DNA of 64,000 bases from Streptococcus parasanguinis (GTDB taxonomy: Bacteria > Bacillota > Bacilli > Lactobacillales > Streptococcaceae): contig CAJJKY010000005.1 of the NCBI GenBank assembly GCA_905188195.1, forward strand, positions 62,001 to 126,000. The letters are read 5' to 3'. The notes under the pieces were generated by a model. It was not told the DNA's origin and did no database searches. It saw only the letters and a list, made by a program, of their open reading frames with translations. The translations under genes were made by a program, and so were the position numbers. Position 1 is the stretch's first letter, and each line of letters starts with the position of its first letter. Positions 26,430-33,339 of this stretch are shown here, piece after piece.

Positions 26430-26467
26430 ATTATACTTGATTTTAAGAATGATTTCAAACGCTTTCA
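26430..26467 (-). promoter_or_regulatory. Promoter with overlapping cre-like site, CBS-ACT gene
   Basis: On the minus strand, TTGAAA (26458-26453) and TATAAT (26435-26430) are spaced by 17 bp. TGAAAGCGTTTGAAA (26467-26453) resembles the CcpA cre consensus and covers the -35, predicting carbon catabolite repression. Confidence 0.6.
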
Positions 26468-26515
26468 GCAGTTTTCTCTTGTTTTCAAAATTTAGAAAAA
26501 TCAAACAAGAGGGAT

Positions 26516-26548
26516 GAAAAAAGAAAGGTCTTCAGGACCTTTCTTTTT
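26516..26548 (-). terminator. Terminator of the liv operon
   Basis: AAAAAGAAAGGTC/GGACCTTTCTTTTT stem with ttca loop after the livF stop. The T run on the other strand is also adequate. Confidence 0.9.
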
Positions 26549-26573
26549 AATATTCTAGTGAACTTTAGAAATC

Positions 26574-27284
26574 TTATCCACCAAGGTAGGCCTTGCGGAC
26601 TTCTTCTGAGGCTAAGAGTTCTTTTCCTGTTCCGGTAAGAACGACTTTCCCTGTTTCCAAAACATAACCGCGGTCTGCGATGGCAAGAGCCTTGTTGGCA
26701 TTTTGCTCGATCAAGAGAACAGTTGTCCCTTGTTTTTGGATATCTTGGATGATATCAAAGATTTCTTGGATAAAGATTGGGGCCAATCCCATAGAAGGTT
26801 CATCCAAAAGCAAGAGTTTTGGCGTTGACATAAGTGCACGACCCATTGCAAGCATTTGTTGTTCCCCACCAGATAGGGTTGCTGCATCTTGGTTCTTCCG
26901 TTCTTCCAAACGTGGGAAACGGGAGAAGACTTTCTTCAAGTTAGCTTGGTTTTCTTCTCGATCTTTCTTCAAGAAAGCGCCCATCTCCAAGTTTTCCATA
27001 ACAGTTAAGCCCGGAAAGACATGACGGCCTTCTGGAACTTGAGAGAGTCCTGCTGCTACAATCTTTTGAGCCGGAACCTTTTGAATCTCCTGACCCAAAA
27101 ACTCGATTTTCCCATCACTTGGACGCACCAAACCGGAAATGGTACGAAGAATAGATGTTTTCCCAGCACCGTTAGCACCGATAAGAGAAACAACTTCCCC
27201 TTCGTTTACCTCGAAACTGACATCACGGACAGCCTGGATCATGCCATAGTGTACAGAAAGATTTTCAACTTTTAACATAGACAT
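26574..27284 (-). CDS. livF: Branched-chain amino acid ABC transporter ATPase LivF
   Basis: The 236 residues hold Walker A GANGAGKT, signature LSGGEQQM and Walker B LLLLDEPSMGL, with the LivF-type start MSMLKVENLSVHYGMIQAV. It powers uptake of leucine, isoleucine and valine together with LivG. Its ATG shares a base with the livG stop (TAATG), with GGAGG upstream. Last gene of livJHMGF. Confidence 0.96.
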   Translation of the reverse strand: MSMLKVENLSVHYGMIQAVRDVSFEVNEGEVVSLIGANGAGKTSILRTISGLVRPSDGKIEFLGQEIQKVPAQKIVAAGLSQVPEGRHVFPGLTVMENLEMGAFLKKDREENQANLKKVFSRFPRLEERKNQDAATLSGGEQQMLAMGRALMSTPKLLLLDEPSMGLAPIFIQEIFDIIQDIQKQGTTVLLIEQNANKALAIADRGYVLETGKVVLTGTGKELLASEEVRKAYLGG

Positions 27285-28048
27285 TAGGCTTCACCTCCTA
27301 GATATGCTTCGATTACGCGTTTGTTGGTCTTGATTTCATCTGGCGTACCATGGGCAATCAAGCGACCATATTCCAATACATAAATCCGTTCTGTTACTTC
27401 CATGACCAAGCTCATATCGTGCTCGATCAGCATGATCGTAATATTAAATTCTTTTTGAATGCGACGGATCAATTGGGTCAATTCTGCTGTTTCTTGAGGG
27501 TTCATCCCTGCAGCAGGTTCATCCAAGAAGAGGATTTTTGGCTCTGTCGCAAGGGCACGAACGATCTCCAAGTGACGTTGTTGTCCGTAAGCTAAGTTTT
27601 TGGCCAAGGTATCTGCTTCTTTTTCCAAACCAAAAATCGCTAACAATTCAAGGGCTTTCGCTTTCAAAGCTTCTTCATTCTTGTAATAGCTTGGCAAGCG
27701 GAAAAGACTCGCAAAGACATGTGGTTTGTGGTGATTGGCAAAGGCAATCAAAACATTGTCCAAAACGCTCAAATCTTTAAAGAGACGAATATTTTGGAAA
27801 GTCCGTCCCAGACCACCTGCAGCGATTTTATAGGGTGCTTTACCATTTAGGAGCTGACCATCTAAGGTAATGGTTCCTTCACTTGGTTCATATACCCCTG
27901 TTAGGAGGTTGAAGAGGGTTGTTTTACCGGCACCGTTTGGTCCGATCAATCCAACCAATTCCCCTTCATTGAGTTCCATGGTCACATCCCCAACGGCTGT
28001 CAAACCACCAAAGTTTTTTGTTAAATTTTTTACTTCAAGAAGTGCCAT
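27284..28048 (-). CDS. livG: Branched-chain amino acid ABC transporter ATPase LivG
   Basis: The 254 residues have Walker A GPNGAGKTT, the LivG-type signature LAYGQQRHLEIVRALA (in place of LSGGQ), Walker B ILFLDEPAAGMNPQE and the LivG insert GRTFQNIRLF. Pairs with LivF on the cytoplasmic face of LivH/LivM. Starts at the livM stop with a 1 bp overlap. Confidence 0.96.
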   Translation of the reverse strand: MALLEVKNLTKNFGGLTAVGDVTMELNEGELVGLIGPNGAGKTTLFNLLTGVYEPSEGTITLDGQLLNGKAPYKIAAGGLGRTFQNIRLFKDLSVLDNVLIAFANHHKPHVFASLFRLPSYYKNEEALKAKALELLAIFGLEKEADTLAKNLAYGQQRHLEIVRALATEPKILFLDEPAAGMNPQETAELTQLIRRIQKEFNITIMLIEHDMSLVMEVTERIYVLEYGRLIAHGTPDEIKTNKRVIEAYLGGEA

Positions 28049-28995
28049 TAGTTAGCCTCCTTTTTTGAGAGTAGTTTTTTCAAGCTGAATTCCCATGTTC
28101 CAAGAAGACCACCTGGACGGAAGATCATCACGAGAATCAAAGCCAATGAGTAAATGATCATACGTACACTTGAGAAGTCTTGAAGCACCATGTTCAAGAT
28201 ACCCAAGACGATGGCTGCCACAACTGTTCCTGACATTGATCCCAAACCACCAAACACGACAATGATCAAGACATTAATAGTATTGGTGAAAGAGTAGTCT
28301 TTAGGAACAACAGAGCCGATAAAGCCGGCTTGGAGAGATCCAGCAATCGCCGCTGTGATCGCACCAAATACAAAGGCAATGACTTTGACTTTGGTCGTAT
28401 TGATCCCAACAGATTCTGCTGCGATTTCATCTTCACGAACAGAAAGGGTAGAGCGTCCAATTGGACTGCGTAAGAAGTTAATCGTAAAGATCGTTGTAAT
28501 GACAACAAAGAGGTAAACCAATTGCCACGTTGTAAAGGCTGGCAAACCAAGGATACCAGCAGCACCATTGGTGAGGGTACCCCCATTGACGATCAAGATC
28601 CGGATGATTTCAGAAACCCCAAGTGTCGCAATCGCGAGATAGTCCCCTTTCAAACGAAGGGTTGGAACCCCAACGATCAAGGCAACGACACCAGCAATCA
28701 AAGCACCTAAAACCATCGCGCCAAAGAAAGCACCATAGGTTGGTGATTTGGAACCGAGAATAGCTGCAGAGTAGGCACCAATCGCCATAAATCCGGCATG
28801 GCCGAGTGAGAATTGACCTGAGAAACCAACGATGAGGTTCAAGCCAACTGCAAGGATAATATTAATTCCGATTTGTTCTAAAATTTGGATATAGAAGAGG
28901 TTGAGCACACCCGCTGCAACCAAGACTTGGATCAAGGCAAAACCTGCGACCAAAAGACCAAGCCAGACTAAATTCACTTTTAAATTTTGTTTCAT
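28048..28995 (-). CDS. livM: Branched-chain amino acid ABC transporter permease LivM
   Basis: The 315 residues have about nine hydrophobic helices. The typical NLIVGFSGQFSLGHAGFMAIGAY motif is shortened here to GFSGQFSLGHAGFMAIGAY, near residue 57. The EAA-like loop GRSTLSVREDEIAAESVGIN contacts the ATPases. It follows livH by 3 bp. Confidence 0.96.
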   Translation of the reverse strand: MKQNLKVNLVWLGLLVAGFALIQVLVAAGVLNLFYIQILEQIGINIILAVGLNLIVGFSGQFSLGHAGFMAIGAYSAAILGSKSPTYGAFFGAMVLGALIAGVVALIVGVPTLRLKGDYLAIATLGVSEIIRILIVNGGTLTNGAAGILGLPAFTTWQLVYLFVVITTIFTINFLRSPIGRSTLSVREDEIAAESVGINTTKVKVIAFVFGAITAAIAGSLQAGFIGSVVPKDYSFTNTINVLIIVVFGGLGSMSGTVVAAIVLGILNMVLQDFSSVRMIIYSLALILVMIFRPGGLLGTWEFSLKKLLSKKEAN

Positions 28996-28998
28996 GGC

Positions 28999-29868
28999 TT
29001 ACACCTTCTCTTTCACATTTTTACCGAGGATACCTGCTGGACGGATGAGCAAGATCACAATCAAGATGGCATACACAATGGCATCACGGAAGTCTGAAAG
29101 ACCGATCGCTGTAGCGAAGGTTTCCAACAAACCGATAACAAATCCACCTAGGGCAGCACCTGGAATGATTCCGATTCCTCCAAGAACGGCTGCGACAAAG
29201 GCTTTGATCCCTGGTGTCATCCCCATCAAAGGCTCGATCGAGTTGTAATACAAACCAATCAAGACACCACCAGCACCTGCCAAGGCTGATCCCAAAGCAA
29301 AGGTAAAGCTGATCGTACGGTTTACGTTAATCCCCATCAATTGAGCGGCATCACTATCGACAGATACAGCCCGCATGGCTTTCCCCATCTTTGTTTTTTG
29401 AATAATAAATTGAAGAGCGACCATCAAGAAAACAGACACTCCCAAGATCATCAACTGAATATTGGAGATTGAAATAGGACCGAAGTTGTAACGAACCGTT
29501 TTAATCACTTGCGGGAAGGAACGGGTATTGGCACCTACGAAGAAGACCATCCCATATTCGAGTAAGAAGGAAACCCCGATGGCTGTGATCAAAGCTGCAA
29601 TCCGAGTCGAATGACGAAGCGGACGATAAGCCAGGTATTCAATTACAACCCCTAAAATAGCTGTCCCAACCATGGCTAGGAGCAAGGCTACAAAGAAGTT
29701 CACTTTCCACGAGTTCAATAAGAAATATCCCATAAAGGCACCTACCATATAGATATCCCCATGGGCAAAGTTGATCAATTTGATAATTCCATACACCATG
29801 GTATAACCAAGGGCCAAGAGTGCATAAACGCTTCCCAAGATTAGACCGTTCACTAATTGCTGGAGCAT
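28999..29868 (-). CDS. livH: Branched-chain amino acid ABC transporter permease LivH
   Basis: From the ATG at 29868 (MLQQLVNGLILGSVYALLAL) the 289 residues match pneumococcal LivH as I remember it. In-frame starts at 29877 and 29889 are less likely because the AAAGGA ribosome site would touch or follow them. It has eight or so helices, with the motif GYTMVYGIIKLINFAHGD and the loop MGKAMRAVSVDSDAAQLMGI. Confidence 0.95.
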   Translation of the reverse strand: MLQQLVNGLILGSVYALLALGYTMVYGIIKLINFAHGDIYMVGAFMGYFLLNSWKVNFFVALLLAMVGTAILGVVIEYLAYRPLRHSTRIAALITAIGVSFLLEYGMVFFVGANTRSFPQVIKTVRYNFGPISISNIQLMILGVSVFLMVALQFIIQKTKMGKAMRAVSVDSDAAQLMGINVNRTISFTFALGSALAGAGGVLIGLYYNSIEPLMGMTPGIKAFVAAVLGGIGIIPGAALGGFVIGLLETFATAIGLSDFRDAIVYAILIVILLIRPAGILGKNVKEKV

Positions 29869-29892
29869 TTGAACCATCCTTTCTAACAATAA

Positions 29893-29932
29893 AGAGCGAG
29901 GCCAGGAATTTTCATTCTCCCAGCCTCTTGTA
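29893..29932 (-). other. Intra-operon hairpin between livJ and livH
   Basis: GAGGC-t-GG/CC-tg-GCCTC stem-loop in the 81 bp gap. No long T run follows, so it more likely marks partial termination or protects the livJ mRNA end. Confidence 0.5.
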
Positions 29933-29949
29933 CAAACAACAAATGATAA

Positions 29950-31107
29950 TTATGGTTTAACAGACTCAACTGATTTGACTTTACCATCTTTCAAGCCAAT
30001 CATAAGAGCTGATTTAACCGGGTTGTGGTTCTTGTCAATTGACATTGTACCAGTCACACCTTCCAAGTCTTTCAACTTCGCAAGGTTATCTTTCAATTCG
30101 ACAGAGTTCTTAGCACCTTTAGATGCTTCGGCAACCATGTAAACTGAATCATAGGCCAAAGCTGCGAACATTGAAGGTTCTTCATTGTATTTCGCTTTGT
30201 AGGCTTCTACGAATTTCTTGGCTTTATCAGTCATTTCACCTTCAGTAGAGAATCCAGCTACGTAGTAGATGTCTGTAGCTGCAGCAGGTGTTGCTTGTTC
30301 AACGAACTTAGCATCGCTAAATCCATCACCACCAATGATTGGTTGTTTGATTCCCATACCACGCGCTTGGTTTACGATCTTACCAGTTTCTGTGTAGTAA
30401 CCTGGAAGAACAATCGCATCGAAGTCTTTATCTTTGATTTTTGTAAGAGCAGCTTGGAAGTCTGTATCCTTAGATTGGAAGGTTTCTGTTGCTACGATTT
30501 CACCTTTGTAAGATTTCTTGAAGGCTTCAGCAATCCCTTTCGCATAGTCAGATGAGTTATCGTAGTAAAGAACGACTTTCTTCGCTTTCAAGTTATCCGT
30601 TGTGTATTTAGCAATGATTTTTCCTTGGAAGCTATCGATGAAGGTTGCACGGAAAAGGTAATCTTGACCTTTTGTCAAATCATCTTGAGTTGCAGATGGT
30701 GTAACCAATGGCACACCTGCTTTACCAGCATTGGCAACGGCTGCTGCAGTAGCACCTGAAGTTGCAGGTCCTACAAGAGCGTTCACTTTTGATTGGGTTA
30801 CAAGGTTTGTTGTGACTGTAGCTGCTTCAGCTGTTTCAGATTTGTTATCTTTATCTGTGACAACGATCTTCTTACCGTCAGCTCCACCCTTAGCGTTGAT
30901 TTCATCAACGGCCAATTGAGCACCTTTTTGTTCAGCGCTACCGTAGGCTGCTACTTCACCAGTTTTTTCAAAGTTAAAACCGACTTTTAGTTCTTTGCCG
31001 ATTTCGTTACCAGTTGTGTTTGAACCTGAAGTAGAAACTTCACCACAAGCAGCAAGAAGAGCGACACTTGCAATGGTTAAAAATGAAAGAGCAAATTTTT
31101 TCTTCAT
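29950..31107 (-). CDS. livJ: Branched-chain amino acid-binding lipoprotein LivJ
   Basis: The 385-residue binding protein has signal peptide MKKKFALSFLTIASVALLAA and lipobox LAAC with Cys21. A type-I periplasmic-binding fold follows, with LKVGFNFEKTGEVAAYGSAE and GPATSGATAAAVANAG. It captures the amino acid at the surface and hands it to LivHM. It is the first gene of the operon, behind a promoter with a CodY-type box. Confidence 0.97.
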   Translation of the reverse strand: MKKKFALSFLTIASVALLAACGEVSTSGSNTTGNEIGKELKVGFNFEKTGEVAAYGSAEQKGAQLAVDEINAKGGADGKKIVVTDKDNKSETAEAATVTTNLVTQSKVNALVGPATSGATAAAVANAGKAGVPLVTPSATQDDLTKGQDYLFRATFIDSFQGKIIAKYTTDNLKAKKVVLYYDNSSDYAKGIAEAFKKSYKGEIVATETFQSKDTDFQAALTKIKDKDFDAIVLPGYYTETGKIVNQARGMGIKQPIIGGDGFSDAKFVEQATPAAATDIYYVAGFSTEGEMTDKAKKFVEAYKAKYNEEPSMFAALAYDSVYMVAEASKGAKNSVELKDNLAKLKDLEGVTGTMSIDKNHNPVKSALMIGLKDGKVKSVESVKP

Positions 31108-31151
31108 TTGTAATGATCTCCTTAAATGAATCTTAAAATAAATACATTAAG

Positions 31152-31180
31152 AATATACCGAATTATCTGACAATTGTCAA
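31152..31180 (-). promoter_or_regulatory. livJ promoter with CodY-type box
   Basis: On the minus strand, TTGACA (31180-31175) and TATATT (31157-31152) are spaced by 17 bp. The spacer holds AATTGTCAGATAATT (31175-31161), two mismatches from the CodY consensus AATTTTCWGAAAATT. CodY is known to repress liv genes in pneumococcus. Confidence 0.8.
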
Positions 31181-31181
31181 T

Positions 31182-31215
31182 AAAAAAAACGCAATCCATC
31201 AAATGATTGCGTTTT
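31182..31215 (-). terminator. Terminator of the ylbG-like gene
   Basis: AAAACGCAATC/GATTGCGTTTT stem with eight-base loop and T run toward livJ on the minus strand. Confidence 0.85.
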
Positions 31216-31494
31216 CTAACTTTCTGTGACAACAGATGGGGTCTCCAATCGTTGCAAACTCCCCACAAAATCTGTATCTAAATCTTTGAGATGGCAAGGC
31301 AAGACCTTTTTGACATAACGTTCTTTCTTTAAGTCTTCCATGACTTGATCGGCCTTGTCACTGTCCACATACAATTGGACATAACGGCATTTCTTAGAAT
31401 GGTACAAGACATCTCCGACAGATTGTAATTTTTTCCCGTCTCGATTGTAATACAATTTAACAATTAAGCCTGTTCTTTCTTGTTTCTCAAACAT
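31216..31494 (-). CDS. ylbG: YlbG family protein (DUF2129/UPF0298)
   Basis: The 92 residues from the ATG at 31494 (MFEKQERTGLIVKLYYNRDG) have the family motif YHSKKCRYVQLYVD. AAAGGGA lies 8 bp upstream. Function is unknown. It is conserved between clpP and livJ in streptococci. Confidence 0.88.
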   Translation of the reverse strand: MFEKQERTGLIVKLYYNRDGKKLQSVGDVLYHSKKCRYVQLYVDSDKADQVMEDLKKERYVKKVLPCHLKDLDTDFVGSLQRLETPSVVTES

Positions 31495-31570
31495 GGTCAA
31501 TCCCTTTCTCGTTCTGTTACTAGTATATCAAATTTCAAGAAAAAGAACTACTCTTTTATGAGAGCAAAAA

Positions 31571-31747
31571 AGAGAGTGGGACAGAAATCGGTAATTCGTT
31601 AGAATTCGATTTCGTCGTCCCACCTCCGCACAGTTGAGTAGGGCTGTAAAAGCTGATGAAATCAGCGTAGTAGAGCCCACTCAACCACTGCGTCTTGCTC
31701 GACAATCCAAAAATAATTGAGAGGCTAGGACTTTTGTCCCAGCCTCT
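31571..31747 (-). repeat. Family B repeat, copy 2 (inverted orientation)
   Basis: Full-length 177 bp copy between ylbG and clpP, nearly identical to 38774-38949 and to the inverse of 48039-48215. Its GAGGCTGGGAC hairpin lies 25 bp past the clpP stop and may act as the clpP terminator. Confidence 0.92.
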
Positions 31748-31771
31748 TGACGGACCTTCCCATCGGATGGT

Positions 31772-32362
31772 TTAACCCAATTTATTATTGGCCATGATTT
31801 CATCAATAAAGCCATATTCAAGTGTTTCTTGTGCGCTCATCCAATTATCACGTTCCGCATCAGCATGCACTTTTTCGATCGGTTGACCTGAATTTTCCGC
31901 AAGGATTTTTTCCAAGTTGTTCCGTGTTTTGAGCAAGTGTTCTGCTGCGATCGCCATATCGGTTTGTTGGGTACCACCACCAGTACCACCCATTGGTTGG
32001 TGAATCATGTACTCGGCATTTGGCAACATGAAGCGTTTGCCCTTCGCACCACTTGAAGCAATGATAGTTCCCATAGATGCTGCCATCCCCATAACAATGG
32101 TTTGGACATCTGACTTGATAAAGTTCATAGTATCTACGATGGCAAGACCTGCTGAGACAGAGCCACCTGGGGTATTGATATACATATAGATATCTTTTGT
32201 ATTATCTTGGGCATCCAAGAAGAGCAATTGAGCGATAATGGAGTTAGCCATTTGGTCCTCAACTGGTCCTGTTACCATGATAATTCGATCTTTCAACAGA
32301 CGGGAATAAATATCGTAAGAACGTTCTCCACGACTGGTTTGTTCAATAACTACTGGAATCAT
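31772..32362 (-). CDS. clpP: ATP-dependent Clp protease proteolytic subunit
   Basis: Serine protease chamber that degrades proteins unfolded by Clp ATPases. The 196 residues have the intact triad Ser96 (GMAASMGT), His121 (MIHQP) and Asp172 (AERDNW). Start MIPVVIEQTSRGERSYDIYS. A CtsR operator overlaps its promoter. Confidence 0.99.
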   Translation of the reverse strand: MIPVVIEQTSRGERSYDIYSRLLKDRIIMVTGPVEDQMANSIIAQLLFLDAQDNTKDIYMYINTPGGSVSAGLAIVDTMNFIKSDVQTIVMGMAASMGTIIASSGAKGKRFMLPNAEYMIHQPMGGTGGGTQQTDMAIAAEHLLKTRNNLEKILAENSGQPIEKVHADAERDNWMSAQETLEYGFIDEIMANNKLG

Positions 32363-32424
32363 CTATTCTTCTCCTTTAGTATCCATTCATTCTCACGATT
32401 CGTGAGGTTCAAAGTATATGTGCT

Positions 32425-32454
32425 ATTATAAACCAATGGTCAAAAAAGGTCAAA
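32425..32454 (-). promoter_or_regulatory. clpP promoter with CtsR operator
   Basis: On the minus strand, TTGACC (32453-32448) and TATAAT (32430-32425) are spaced by 17 bp. The + strand reads GGTCAAAAAAGGTCAAA at 32438-32454, a perfect CtsR heptad direct repeat covering the -35. CtsR repression with heat-shock release is expected. Confidence 0.92.
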
Positions 32455-32490
32455 TCTTAAGCACCTTTCGTACGAATCATGAATGGCTTC

Positions 32491-33120
32491 TTATTTGGTA
32501 CCGAATAAACGGTCACCTGCATCTCCAAGACCAGGAACAATGTAGCCATGTTCATTCAAATGATCATCGAGGGCTGCTGTAAAGATATCAACATCTGGGT
32601 GAGCTTCTTGAAGAGCTTTCACCCCTTCTGGCGCTGATACTAGGCAGACAAACTTGATATGGCTAGCGCCACGTTTTTTCAAGGAATCAATCGCTAGAAT
32701 AGCGGATCCACCCGTAGCAAGCATCGGGTCTACTACAAAGATACGACGTTGATCAATATCTTCTGGCAATTTCACCAAGTATTCAACTGGTTTCAAGGTT
32801 TCTTCATCACGGTACATCCCGATATGGCCAACCTTAGCAGCTGGTACCAAACTCAAGAGACCATCAACCATCCCAATCCCTGCACGAAGAATTGGGACAA
32901 TAGCCAACTTCTTCCCTGCGATTTGTTTTTGAACCGTTTTAGTAATAGGAGTTTCAATCTCAACATCTTCAAGAGGCAATTCACGCAACACTTCATAGCC
33001 CATCAACATAGCAATTTCATCGACCAATTCACGAAAGGCCTTCGTAGAGGTATCCGTGCGACGAAGAATAGACAATTTGTGTTGAATCAGTGGATGTGTA
33101 ATAACTTCTAATTTTCCCAT
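32491..33120 (-). CDS. upp: Uracil phosphoribosyltransferase
   Basis: Salvages uracil to UMP using PRPP. The 209 residues start MGKLEVITHPLIQHKLSILR. The PRPP loop FVVDPMLATGGSAILAID is present, as is the uracil-binding end EHGYIVPGLGDAGDRLFGTK. It precedes clpP as in pneumococcus. Confidence 0.98.
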   Translation of the reverse strand: MGKLEVITHPLIQHKLSILRRTDTSTKAFRELVDEIAMLMGYEVLRELPLEDVEIETPITKTVQKQIAGKKLAIVPILRAGIGMVDGLLSLVPAAKVGHIGMYRDEETLKPVEYLVKLPEDIDQRRIFVVDPMLATGGSAILAIDSLKKRGASHIKFVCLVSAPEGVKALQEAHPDVDIFTAALDDHLNEHGYIVPGLGDAGDRLFGTK

Positions 33121-33276
33121 TTTGAGATCCTTCTTTCTAAGCTGTTATTATTCAAAAAAGAGCTATGATAAAAGTGGAGTCAAGCTCTACTCTTTCTTTC
33201 AGTCCCTCTTTGATACTCACAGCACATGGAAATCTTCATTTCCAACTTTACATTCTTCTTATTATACCAAATTTTA

Positions 33277-33322
33277 CAAAAAAAAGAGAGCCCTTACACT
33301 TAATTTTTTAAGTTCGGACTCA
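33277..33322 (-). terminator. Terminator of mgtA
   Basis: Long imperfect hairpin GAG-t-CC..ACTTAA/TTAAGT..GG-g-CTC followed by CTTTTTTT on the minus strand. The rest of the 33121-33339 gap shows no gene. Confidence 0.75.
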
Positions 33323-33339
33323 CTCTTTCTATCAATCAA

